Positions 1 through 7,636 of a DNA stretch of 64,000 nt are shown piece by piece. Location: contig CALWPP010000004.1 of the NCBI GenBank assembly GCA_944383455.1, positions 1 to 64,000 on the forward strand. The letters are read 5' to 3'. A program made the position numbers and the translations under genes. The stretch's first letter is position 1. Each line of letters begins with the position of its first letter. Under the pieces are notes generated by a model that saw nothing but the letters and a program-made list of their open reading frames with translations, was not told where the DNA came from and did no database searches. This DNA comes from an uncultured Peptostreptococcaceae bacterium. Lineage in GTDB: Bacteria; Bacillota; Clostridia; Peptostreptococcales; Peptostreptococcaceae.

Positions 1-138
1 AGTTTGATTAGCTTTAGGACTTTCCAGCAATTCGAGTAGTATTGGATAGCTTTTGCTATCTCTACATACAAGTTTCCCTATATGCTGACTATTTTAGCTA
101 CTAACTCGACTAAAATCGAGTGTGCGTAGCTATTTTTA
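1..138 (-). mobile_element. 5' end of a group I intron / IStron (CdISt1-like), runs off left edge
   Basis: The minus strand from 138 down to 1 has the hallmarks of a group I intron 5' part. It follows directly after TTGAT (minus strand 143-139), the known target of CdISt1-type IStrons. A GTCAG at 89-85 can pair with that TTGAT, ending in the U.G wobble expected at a group I 5' splice site (P1). Between the two halves lies an extended P1 hairpin with nested stems TAGCTAC/GTAGCTA and ACTCGA/TCGAGT. A P-element-like AATTGCTGGAAA lies at 33-22. The transposase genes and 3' splice site expected of an IStron would be left of the window. IStrons are chimeras of a self-splicing group I intron and an IS605/IS607-type element. 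Family assignment is strong; subfamily is inference. Confidence 0.85.
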
Positions 139-320
139 ATCAATTTATAATTTTCATTAAGTAAAAACGCCGATAAATCAAGGTCTATATCAGATACCCC
201 AAAGCTAAAAAGTCCTTTTTTGGCAATATCCCAACCACAAGCCAGTACTATATTGTTAAGTTCTGGTTCTTTTTTGGTCAAGTCCAAAGTATCATTTTTA
301 TTCAGATTTAAAAGGTTCAC
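139..320 (-). CDS. terD: TerD-family protein, 5' exon (gene interrupted by IStron)
   Basis: Codons 1-60 plus two bases of a TerD-type tellurite/stress-resistance gene. The start is GTG at 320 with AAGGAGG just upstream. The residues match the TerD N-terminus: LNLNKNDTLDL, a CGWD motif and the acidic DIDLDLSAFLL stretch that forms the calcium-binding part of the fold. Full TerD proteins are about 190 residues. The frame stays open to position 78 through about 20 unrelated residues encoded by the intron, so unspliced RNA gives an 80-residue stub. Splicing at 139/138 would join codon phase 2 to a 3' exon left of the window. It lies 13 bases after telA on the same strand, the usual yceG-telA-terD order. 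Function is family knowledge: resistance to tellurite and other chemical stress. Confidence 0.82.
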
Positions 321-333
321 TCAAAACACCTCC

Positions 334-1392
334 TTATATATTTTTCTTTAAGTTTAACTTTATATGTTCTAGTTTTAAAGTATTCTCTTTTCTTTTTGCT
401 TTATTCTGTTCTTGAATAGCTTTAGTTTCTTCAATCCCTTTTGTAATTGTTTGGTATGATTTTTCTAAAGTTTCAATAGATATTACACTTCCAGTTGCAA
501 GTTTTGCTATTTTAACTGATTGAGAGGCTATATTTTGTGCATTTCTAAGAAGAAGTTCATTAGTCTTATCATCTAATTGCTTTAAGGATTTTGCTTGTAT
601 TTCCTGTCTTTTAAGCATTATTGCTTGAGCTAAACATTGCTTAAATATTGGTAAAGTTATTATAAAAGAAGTATTAATCTTTCTTATTAGGTTAAAGTTT
701 GACATTTGCATTGTTTGAATCATTGGAGCCGCTTGTATAGAAACATTTTCTGCAACTTTTAAATCATAAAGTCTTTGTTCTAACATTTCTTTACAAACTT
801 GTAATTTTTGAATCATCATATTTCTTTCATCTATATTGATAGTATTATCTTTTGAAAACTTATCTATATAATCATCTATCTCTTCACTTGCCAATTCACC
901 TGCTACAATGTATTTTTCAAGCTCTTTAAAGTACTCTAAATTACCATCATAAAGTATTTTAAGTTTATCATTAGCAACTTTAATATCATTTTCATACTTT
1001 TTTAAAAGTACATATACTTTTTCTATCTCATATCCCATTGTATCATATTTTTGGAATAATTTTTCTATTGTTTCTTGTGCACTTTTAAATATCTTTGAAA
1101 ATATACCTTTTTTTTGTTCTGTATTTTCAAGCTCCTTAATATCAAACTTGTCCATTATTTTAGTTAGTGCAATTAGCATCTCACTAGCTTCTTCTGATTT
1201 AACCTCTCTCATTGATGATAATAAATCGTCTGAAATTCTTGATATATTTTCACTAGCAGTTTGTCCAAATTGAATTATTGAATTTACATTTTGAACTTCT
1301 ATTTCATTAGTCAATTCCTGAACTTCTCTTAAATTTCTTAGATTTTTTTTATAAATATCGTTTTGTTCTATAATATCAAGTTCTAAACTCAT
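334..1392 (-). CDS. telA: toxic anion resistance protein TelA (YceH-like)
   Basis: Protein of 352 residues that matches the TelA family along its length: a mostly helical, charged N-terminal half, then the conserved run with NVSIQAAPMIQ, a glutamine-rich QTMQMSNFNLIRKI segment and a helical C-terminus rich in lysine. No membrane segment or signal peptide. The start was set at ATG 1392 rather than the in-frame ATG-like codon 24 bases upstream, because AGGGAG sits 7 bases before 1392 and this also avoids a long overlap with the preceding gene, whose stop is at 1403. Neighbours yceG and terD are the standard partners of the tellurite and chemical-stress (ter) module. Molecular activity of TelA is not established. 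Confidence 0.88.
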   Translation of the reverse strand: MSLELDIIEQNDIYKKNLRNLREVQELTNEIEVQNVNSIIQFGQTASENISRISDDLLSSMREVKSEEASEMLIALTKIMDKFDIKELENTEQKKGIFSKIFKSAQETIEKLFQKYDTMGYEIEKVYVLLKKYENDIKVANDKLKILYDGNLEYFKELEKYIVAGELASEEIDDYIDKFSKDNTINIDERNMMIQKLQVCKEMLEQRLYDLKVAENVSIQAAPMIQTMQMSNFNLIRKINTSFIITLPIFKQCLAQAIMLKRQEIQAKSLKQLDDKTNELLLRNAQNIASQSVKIAKLATGSVISIETLEKSYQTITKGIEETKAIQEQNKAKRKENTLKLEHIKLNLKKNI

Positions 1393-1402
1393 ATAATTCT
1401 CC

Positions 1403-2911
1403 CTACTTAAAACCATTAAAAAAATTCTTTATTTTATTTTGAGTAGACATAAGTCCTAACATATTATAATTTGATTTATAATTAATATCTTCTAATCTAA
1501 AATTTATAAATCTAGTATTTTTTATTGTATCTGATATATTACAAAGTGATGATGGATTAAAAATAATAATATCAAATCCAATATTAGCTAAGTATCCAAG
1601 TAAAAGTTTAGTAGAATTACTTAAAACTTCTTCATTGTTTAAGTATATTACTATCTTAGGAATTTTATCTACAAAATCAAAACTATCAACAAGCTTTAGT
1701 ATTTCATCATTCATATTTAGAATAAGGCTTAACAATTTTAGCTTTTCTTCTTTTTGTAAATTATTAACATAAATATCTCTTTTAATTATTATCTCATTAA
1801 ATTTATTTAGTAAAAAATTCTGAGTTTCTTCACTATATCTATTTAAAGTATATATACTTAACCTTTTTATATCTTCAATATCAAATGTACCATCACTTAA
1901 TTCATAAAACATAATTTTGTATATTTCATTCCCAAAAGATGCCTCTAATGAAATATTAGGACTATTAAAAAATACAGTTTTTGGAGAAGATTTTATAGTA
2001 TATTTTACTAATTTTTGATATTGATTTTTATCAAAATACTCACCATCTATCTTAAAGAAAAAACAAGGAACACTAACACACTTTTTATTAACTTCAAACC
2101 CATCTCTAAGCCTTGCTGGCTCTTTATAATAAATATAAATATCATCTAAAATAGTATCTAGTAATATACTTTTTGTAAAACCATTTCTAAATTGCCAAGG
2201 CTTAAAAAGACCTGTGTTGTTAAAAAGTTCCTCGTGTACTTCAGTTTGTATTTTTTTTGTTAATGTCTCTACAACATCCATCACTTCTCCCTTTTCACAT
2301 CTTGTAAAAAATGAATCTATACTACCTATTTTCATATAATTTTTAAGTATAGTTATTTTATTTATATCTATTTCCTCAAAAAACTCCTCTTTTAATGGAT
2401 TAATGTATAAAACATCAAAATTCATATAATAAAGTAAAAACAAGAAATAAATTTCGTGCCTTTCTATTTGCCCATAATAAACAACTTTTGGGTTGATATC
2501 ATTATGAAAATCAATATCTTTTAAGTATGTAAATGCCCACACTATTATTTTTGTTATAAAATTGTTTCTAGTATTTTCATTAAAAAAATTCTCATTTATA
2601 ATTGATAAATTCACAACTTGTTGTAATGAATTTATAAAAATATTATTTATATTTTTGTCTTCAAATAATATTATCTCGTAATCTTTTAAGCTATGTATAT
2701 CAATAGTTTCAAGTTCTTTATAAACATATTCTATTAACTCTATTTCAGCTTTTAGCTTTATTTCCCCATCAAATATGAGATAGTTATCTTTAAATTTTTC
2801 ATAGATAGTTTTTAGATCATTATTATATGTTTCTGAGTTTTCAATTCCTATTAATCTATAAAAATAATTTTTATTCTTTTTTAAAAATAAACTGTTAATT
2901 AAATTTCTCAC
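1403..2911 (-). CDS. yceG: YceG-family component of the Ter stress module
   Basis: Protein of 502 residues resembling the YceG family (PF14266), which is found with TelA and TerD/TerC proteins in Firmicutes and is thought to belong to a membrane-associated stress or small-molecule modification module. It is soluble by sequence, with no clear signal peptide. A TGLFKPWQFRNG stretch near residue 235 is typical of the family. The start is GTG at 2911 with AAAGGAG 7 bases upstream, and a TATAAT-like box near 2940 gives a promoter for the operon. It is first of a minus-strand operon yceG-telA-terD, with the telA start 11 bases beyond its stop. Biochemical role unknown. Confidence 0.8.
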   Translation of the reverse strand: MRNLINSLFLKKNKNYFYRLIGIENSETYNNDLKTIYEKFKDNYLIFDGEIKLKAEIELIEYVYKELETIDIHSLKDYEIILFEDKNINNIFINSLQQVVNLSIINENFFNENTRNNFITKIIVWAFTYLKDIDFHNDINPKVVYYGQIERHEIYFLFLLYYMNFDVLYINPLKEEFFEEIDINKITILKNYMKIGSIDSFFTRCEKGEVMDVVETLTKKIQTEVHEELFNNTGLFKPWQFRNGFTKSILLDTILDDIYIYYKEPARLRDGFEVNKKCVSVPCFFFKIDGEYFDKNQYQKLVKYTIKSSPKTVFFNSPNISLEASFGNEIYKIMFYELSDGTFDIEDIKRLSIYTLNRYSEETQNFLLNKFNEIIIKRDIYVNNLQKEEKLKLLSLILNMNDEILKLVDSFDFVDKIPKIVIYLNNEEVLSNSTKLLLGYLANIGFDIIIFNPSSLCNISDTIKNTRFINFRLEDINYKSNYNMLGLMSTQNKIKNFFNGFK

Positions 2912-3277
2912 AGTATAACTCCTTTATTATTATATCATACAAATTTATATGTATAAATTAGAAGTAAATTAAAAATAAATATGCATTTATTAACAACCTT
3001 AATTCTAAGGATAGTATATTTCTAATGAATATTTTAGTCAACAAAAATAAAGTATAAAAACTTAATAGTTTTAATATATTATTTATTTAGTAGGTATAAC
3101 GTTAGTTTTCTTATTTTGTAATAAAAATCATATTATATGTTAAAATATAGTATATATTTTTTATATTTTTAGTATCAAAAGTTAATTATTGTAATTTTTT
3201 TATAAATATAGTATATTTTTATTTATATAATTTTAATTATAATTTAAACAATAAATTATTAAAAAGAAGGTATAATT
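2912..3277. other. AT-rich divergent intergenic region (366 bp)
   Basis: Separates yceG (leftward) from plsC (rightward). It holds TATAAT-like boxes near both ends, close to 2940 on the minus strand and near 3235-3245 on the plus strand, consistent with divergent promoters. No ORF with a ribosome site, no hairpin with a T-run and no RNA gene was seen. Confidence 0.5.
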
Positions 3278-4000
3278 ATGTTAAACTATATAAAGTTTGC
3301 GATATTTCAGGTAATAAATTTTTCACTAATAGTTTTTCATATTAAAGAATTGAAAAAAGAACCTCATAATATAAAGGTCGCTCATAGATTTTTATATAAT
3401 CATGCAAAAAAATCATTAAGATTGGTTAATATTAATGTTAATGTAGAAGGAATGGAAAAAATACCAAAAGAACCTGTTTTGTTTATATCTAATCACTCTA
3501 GTATGTTAGATAGCTTTATTTTGCTATCTACTATAAATGTTCCTTGCGGATATGTTATAGCTGATGAACCAGTTTGGAGAAATATGCCAGTTATAAATAG
3601 ATTAGCAAAAATATTAAAATCTGTTTATATAGATAGAAAAAATCCTAAAAAAGGTATGGAAGCTATAAATGAAGCTAGTAAAAATATAATTGATGGTCAA
3701 AATATGGTTGTTTTTCCAGAAGGAGATTTAACTTGGGTAAAAGACCCCGATGCAAAAATTTCAAAATTCAGAAGTGGTGCTTTAAAAATAGCTTATAAAG
3801 CAAAATGTATGATAGTTCCAATAGTAATAAAAAATTCATATGGTACTTATGAGGGATTTAATGCTGTAGGAAAAATTAATTCAAAAGATGTTGATGTTGA
3901 ATTTTTAGATCCTATTAGTATTCACCTTGAAGATCCCAAAATAAAAACTACTGAACTTGGAGAATTTCTTAGACAAAAAATGATAGATAAAATGCATTAA
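3278..4000 (+). CDS. plsC: 1-acyl-sn-glycerol-3-phosphate acyltransferase
   Basis: Protein of 240 residues of the PlsC family, which acylates lysophosphatidic acid at the sn-2 position to make phosphatidic acid for membrane lipids. The catalytic HX4D motif is seen as NHSSMLD near residue 72. The glycerophosphate-binding FPEG motif is seen near residue 147 (FPEGDLTW in place of the common FPEGTRS). A hydrophobic N-terminal helix (residues 1-20) would hold it on the inner face of the membrane. ATG at 3278 has AGAAGG upstream. It is monocistronic, ending at a bidirectional terminator shared with the convergent catalase-like gene. Confidence 0.88.
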   Translation: MLNYIKFAIFQVINFSLIVFHIKELKKEPHNIKVAHRFLYNHAKKSLRLVNINVNVEGMEKIPKEPVLFISNHSSMLDSFILLSTINVPCGYVIADEPVWRNMPVINRLAKILKSVYIDRKNPKKGMEAINEASKNIIDGQNMVVFPEGDLTWVKDPDAKISKFRSGALKIAYKAKCMIVPIVIKNSYGTYEGFNAVGKINSKDVDVEFLDPISIHLEDPKIKTTELGEFLRQKMIDKMH

Positions 4001-4002
4001 AA

Positions 4003-4038
4003 AATTAAACATCTATTACTAGTAATAGATGTTTAATT
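4003..4038. terminator. bidirectional terminator between plsC and the catalase-like gene
   Basis: Near-perfect palindrome (AATTAAACATCTATTACT and its complement) with A-run on one side and T-run on the other, lying exactly between two convergent stop codons. Confidence 0.85.
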
Positions 4039-5025
4039 TTATATTATATTATTAAAATCATTTATTGTTGGCTCAAATACTTTTTTATTGTTCTTTTCGT
4101 GTCTAAAGTTTGATAAAACTTTGTATATTTTAACTCTAGCTCTGTTTATACCACCAATAGGTTTATGAATTTTTAGACTATGAGCAGGTGCAAATGATAA
4201 ATCTTCTGCAAAATCGATACGACTTTTAGTATTAATATCTTGCCTTTTAATTTTTATTGTTGCAAGTTTAATATAAGGTGACTTTTCTTTATCCCACTTA
4301 ATTGATGCATCTTCTGTTGGCATATCTTTTTCGTTAGTTTGTATTTGAATACAAAAATCAAAACTAGCTTCGTTATTTTTCAGATGATTACCCATATTTT
4401 CAGTTAGATAGTTTTTAGTTAATTTTCTTGGTAATTCACTTTTATACTCTGATGTTGGTAATAATACATATTTAACATTTTTATCACCAAATTTATAAGG
4501 TGTAGTACTAAAATAACTAATATCAAGAGGACTAGTATGATTTTTTCTTGATTTTGCAAGGTCTATTAAAATCTTTCCTTTTCCTGATAGAATAAGTTTT
4601 GCTCCAAAAAGTGCAATATTTTTTTTGACTAGATAATAAATAGAATCATGAAAAAGTTTAACAGTTCCAAGTGGCATAGTCTCAGTACTTAAAAACAAAA
4701 AATCTTGAGTATTTTTTTCATCACTTTCTTCAATTTTATTACCATAAACATCTAAAAGTTTTATAGCAAAACCTCTTATATCTTTTTTTGAATCGTCTTC
4801 TGAAATAGAATTTGAAATCCTAATTAAAGATTTATATGTTTTTGGATATTCAAATAAACCTATTTTTAAACTTTGATCAATATCATCAGAAACTATAAAC
4901 TCAGCTTTTAAAAGTCCTAAAGATTTTGGATGAGCATCTCTTTTCATAGTTTTTCCAGAATAGTCTTTTATCATTTTTTCTTTAAGTAAATTTATCATAT
5001 CATTTATTAGCTCATTTTCATTCAT
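4039..5025 (-). CDS. catalase-family heme protein (y4iL/SrpA-like)
   Basis: Protein of 328 residues in the catalase superfamily but much shorter than true catalases (about 480). Visible landmarks are KRDAHPKSLG with the likely distal His32, the RISNS stretch, KDIRGFAIKL, the TQDFLFLS segment, the FAPAHSLKIHKP stretch, and a C-terminal R-x5-Y-x6-R pattern (RARVKIYKVLSNFR) in the place of the heme-ligand tyrosine region. This pattern fits the small catalase-like clade that includes y4iL/SrpA proteins and the heme domains fused to lipoxygenases. Members may act as peroxidase or fatty-acid hydroperoxide enzymes rather than catalase. ATG at 5025 follows GGAGG. No signal peptide. Exact substrate unknown. 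Confidence 0.78.
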   Translation of the reverse strand: MNENELINDMINLLKEKMIKDYSGKTMKRDAHPKSLGLLKAEFIVSDDIDQSLKIGLFEYPKTYKSLIRISNSISEDDSKKDIRGFAIKLLDVYGNKIEESDEKNTQDFLFLSTETMPLGTVKLFHDSIYYLVKKNIALFGAKLILSGKGKILIDLAKSRKNHTSPLDISYFSTTPYKFGDKNVKYVLLPTSEYKSELPRKLTKNYLTENMGNHLKNNEASFDFCIQIQTNEKDMPTEDASIKWDKEKSPYIKLATIKIKRQDINTKSRIDFAEDLSFAPAHSLKIHKPIGGINRARVKIYKVLSNFRHEKNNKKVFEPTINDFNNII

Positions 5026-5048
5026 TAAAAACCTCCAACTATTTATAG

Positions 5049-5228
5049 TTATATAAGTTTATATAATATTTCATCAATAGACTTATAATTATAACCAGAT
5101 GTATTATAATAAAGAAGAATTGTTTCTTCCATCTCAAGAATACTTACTTCTTCTTTTCCTAAGTTGTAAATATTAGAAATTTGCTCATATACCTTTTTTA
5201 TAATATCCTCTTTGTTTATTAACACCAT
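5049..5228 (-). CDS. small hypothetical protein, 59 aa
   Basis: Open frame of 59 codons starting at ATG 5228 with AAGAAAGGA about 7 bases upstream and ending at TAA 5049-5051, 24 bases before the catalase-like gene on the same strand. The protein starts MVLINKEDIIKKVYEQ and is helical, acidic and tyrosine-rich near its C-terminus (ILLYYNTSGYNYKS), with no membrane segment. Codon use matches its neighbours. No family recognised. It may be co-transcribed with the catalase-like gene. Confidence 0.5.
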   Translation of the reverse strand: MVLINKEDIIKKVYEQISNIYNLGKEEVSILEMEETILLYYNTSGYNYKSIDEILYKLI

Positions 5229-5330
5229 ATATTTTCCTTTCTTATTTAGATTATTAATGTTTAAGAAAATATTATACCATAAATTTAATGTTTTTATAAA
5301 TATTCTCTAAAACACTTAAATATTACAAAA

Positions 5331-5365
5331 AAATAAGTACTCAACAAAAAATTGAGTACTTATTT
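5331..5365. terminator. terminator downstream of histidine kinase
   Basis: 14-bp perfect inverted repeat (AAATAAGTACTCAA and complement) around a 7-base loop. It lies beyond the stop of the minus-strand kinase at 5471. Confidence 0.75.
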
Positions 5366-5470
5366 AGGATTTGGGGAAATAATTATTTTAGGTACTGTAA
5401 TATTTTATAAATATATTCTACATTTTATATATGAATTTAATATGATTTAAAAAAGAATATTTAATGAATT

Positions 5471-6769
5471 TTAATTTTTTATTTCTATAGTAAAAATAAC
5501 TGAATTATTACTATTTTTTATATTATGACTATACCCATGACTCTTTAAAATTTGACTTGTCAAATAAAGACCAAGCCCACTACCTCCAGTTTTTCTAGAA
5601 CGAGATTTTTCTAATCTAAAAAATGGTTCAAAAATTTCTTTTAAATATTTATCATCTATTTTTACACCTGTATTTTCAATTACTAAGTATATTTTTTCTC
5701 CACTATTTATAATATTATTTCTATTGTTTTTTTTGTACAGTCTAACTATTAAACTTTCATTATTTGGAGAATATTTAATTGCATTATTTATTATATTATT
5801 TATCGCTTTTTCAATTCTTTCCACATCACATTCAACATAAATATTATCATCTATATCAAAAATTGTTTTTAATGATTTTTCCTCTATTAAAAAATTTTGT
5901 CTTTTTACCAATTTTTTTAATAATTCACTAAAATTAACTTTTTCCATTCTCAAATCTGTTGTAAGAATTTCTGATTTTGATACTTCAACCATTTCATCTA
6001 CTAGCTTTTTAAGTTCTTGAATTGAGTCATATGACTTTTTAAGATATGTATCTCTATCTTTAAATTTACCTATATTATAAATCATTCCTTCAACTTGACC
6101 GCTAATTATAGTTATCGGTGTTTTAAGTTCGTGAGAAATAGTTGCTATAAAATCTTTTCGCTTATTTTCTGCTTCTCTTTCTTTTTCTATTATCTCAACT
6201 AATGGTTTTGTTATTGCATTTAAATAGATATATGCTCCTATTAATCCTATTATAATACATAAAATAAGTATTGTAGGCATCAATTTTTTTATAACATCGG
6301 TTGCTTCATCTATTGGTTGAAGCGGCATGGTAATATTTAAAATATATGGATATATCGAATCTCTTGTGTAAAGTAACATTTGAATATTATATTCATCATA
6401 TATATTATTTTTTATTATGTAATTTCCATTTCTAATTATTAGGTCATTATTACCATATACAACTCTACCTTCATGATTTCTAAGTGTTATTGATAGATTA
6501 TGTTTTTTTCTCATATAGTAAAGTTCTTCTTTTAGACTTTCTAAGTCTTTTGTGTTAGACTCTTTTGCTATAAAATCAACACTTTCTTGTAGAGTTTCTA
6601 TTTTATATTTGTGATAAAAACTAGGAAGTAAAGAATATAAAATAAAATATATGAGAATAGACATAATTATCAATAATCCACTAGTTATTAAAAATAGCTT
6701 ATAAGTTATACTTAAGTTTTTCCACTTTTTAATAATATTACTCTGAAATATTTTCAAGTGTATAACCAA
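5471..6769 (-). CDS. sensor histidine kinase, two membrane segments
   Basis: Protein of about 432 residues. Order: transmembrane helix about 24-46, an extracytoplasmic sensor region of about 110 residues, a second helix about 165-188, then a HisKA box ATISHELKTP with the phospho-acceptor His213, and a HATPase domain with an N-box (INNIINNAIKYSP) and G-boxes (SGLGLYL). It is translated directly after the response regulator at 6738-7406, overlapping it by 32 bases if the TTG at 6769 is used. A later TTG at 6757 is an alternative start with a more usual distance to AAAGGA. The pair would sense an extracellular or envelope signal, which cannot be named from sequence. Confidence 0.88.
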   Translation of the reverse strand: MVIHLKIFQSNIIKKWKNLSITYKLFLITSGLLIIMSILIYFILYSLLPSFYHKYKIETLQESVDFIAKESNTKDLESLKEELYYMRKKHNLSITLRNHEGRVVYGNNDLIIRNGNYIIKNNIYDEYNIQMLLYTRDSIYPYILNITMPLQPIDEATDVIKKLMPTILILCIIIGLIGAYIYLNAITKPLVEIIEKEREAENKRKDFIATISHELKTPITIISGQVEGMIYNIGKFKDRDTYLKKSYDSIQELKKLVDEMVEVSKSEILTTDLRMEKVNFSELLKKLVKRQNFLIEEKSLKTIFDIDDNIYVECDVERIEKAINNIINNAIKYSPNNESLIVRLYKKNNRNNIINSGEKIYLVIENTGVKIDDKYLKEIFEPFFRLEKSRSRKTGGSGLGLYLTSQILKSHGYSHNIKNSNNSVIFTIEIKN

Positions 6770-7406
6770 TTCCTTTCACAGTCTTTATATATGAATATTT
6801 TATTTTTTTTCTTATATTTTTTATATGTGCATCAACTATTCTAGTATCACCATAATAGTCATATCCCCAAATAGAATCTAATAAACTCTCTCTTGTTATT
6901 ACTTGTGGATACTTTTCAATTAGCATTTTTAATATATTAAATTCCTTTAATGTAAGTTCAAATACATCTTCATCGACTTCTACTGTGTAAGTTTTTAAAT
7001 TTAATCTTAGTTTTTCAAAACTAAGATACTCATCATTTCTATAACTTTTGCTTCTTCTAAGCACAGCCTCTACTCTTTTTATAAGTAAATTAAAAGAAAA
7101 AGGCTTAGTTATATAATCATCACACTCAAATTCAAACCCCTTTAATTGATTTTCTTCTGTATTAAGCGCAGTTAGAAATATTATTGGTACTGTTGAGTTT
7201 TGTCTTATCATTTTACAAACTCCATAACCATCTAAGTTAGGCATCATAACATCAAGTATTATTAAATCATATTTTTCTTTTTTGAATTTTTGAATACCTT
7301 CAACTCCGTCACTCGCAAAATCAACATTGTAACCTTGAGAACTTAAAAATTCCACTATAAGTTCTTGTATACTGTTATCGTCTTCTATAACTAATATCGA
7401 CTCCAT
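6738..7406 (-). CDS. OmpR-family response regulator
   Basis: Protein of 222 residues: receiver domain with acidic pair at 9-10, phospho-acceptor Asp52 (LIILDVMMP), Thr in FLTAL and Lys in TKPF, then an OmpR/PhoB winged-helix domain (about 125-220) with TRESLLDSIWGYDYYGDTRIVD. ATG at 7406 follows GGAGG (AAAAATGGAGTCG context, ribosome site in CGGAGGAAAAA). Partner of the overlapping kinase. A direct repeat of TTCATAA with 11-bp period lies 44 bases upstream, between this gene and a divergent small gene, and is the obvious candidate operator. Confidence 0.9.
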   Translation of the reverse strand: MESILVIEDDNSIQELIVEFLSSQGYNVDFASDGVEGIQKFKKEKYDLIILDVMMPNLDGYGVCKMIRQNSTVPIIFLTALNTEENQLKGFEFECDDYITKPFSFNLLIKRVEAVLRRSKSYRNDEYLSFEKLRLNLKTYTVEVDEDVFELTLKEFNILKMLIEKYPQVITRESLLDSIWGYDYYGDTRIVDAHIKNIRKKIKYSYIKTVKGIGYTLENISE

Positions 7407-7449
7407 TTTTCCTCCGTAGTAAACTTTTTAATATATTTTTTATGTAAAA

Positions 7450-7481
7450 TTCATAATTAATTCATAAAGATTGGTTATAAT
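7450..7481 (+). promoter_or_regulatory. candidate response-regulator box and promoter
   Basis: TTCATAA at 7450-7456 and again at 7461-7467, an 11-bp period typical of OmpR-family binding sites, followed 8 bases later by a perfect TATAAT at 7476-7481. The boxes lie where a -35 element would be, as in activator-dependent promoters. The promoter points at the 30-codon gene at 7502. Confidence 0.6.
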
Positions 7482-7501
7482 AAAACAAAAAGGAGTTTTT
7501 T

Positions 7502-7594
7502 ATGGGTATAATAATAATAACATCTTTAATGATTATTATAATGTATTTATTAGCAACTGTATCTTATATTTCAGAGAATAATATTTTAGACTAA
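7502..7594 (+). CDS. 30-residue single-span membrane peptide
   Basis: ATG at 7502, preceded by AAAGGAG at 7 bases, encodes 30 residues and ends at TAA 7592-7594. The first 24 residues form one hydrophobic helix (MGIIIITSLMIIIMYLLATVS) with an acidic tail (SENNILD). It sits divergent to a two-component system behind a direct repeat and TATAAT box. No family recognised. Its shape resembles small subunits such as KdpF or stress peptides, but no Kdp or cytochrome genes are near. The start, ribosome site and promoter make it a credible real gene; function is unknown. Confidence 0.6.
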   Translation: MGIIIITSLMIIIMYLLATVSYISENNILD

Positions 7595-7608
7595 ATTTAA
7601 TATATATC

Positions 7609-7636
7609 AAAAATGGAGCAATACTGCTCCATTTTT
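7609..7636. terminator. bidirectional terminator
   Basis: AAAAATGGAGCA and its complement around a 4-base loop, with A-run and T-run flanks, between the plus-strand small peptide gene and the end of typA. Confidence 0.8.

Noticed and set aside
78..138. Coding tail of the 80-residue terD frame
   Set aside because: It lies inside the group I intron; the residues do not match TerD and are only read from unspliced RNA.
1393..1416. Upstream start for telA
   Set aside because: The ribosome site AGGGAG lies between this codon and ATG 1392, and the longer form would overlap yceG.
7502..7594. KdpF identity for the 30-residue peptide
   Set aside because: Size and hydrophobicity fit, but no kdpABC genes are near and the sequence pattern is not specific.
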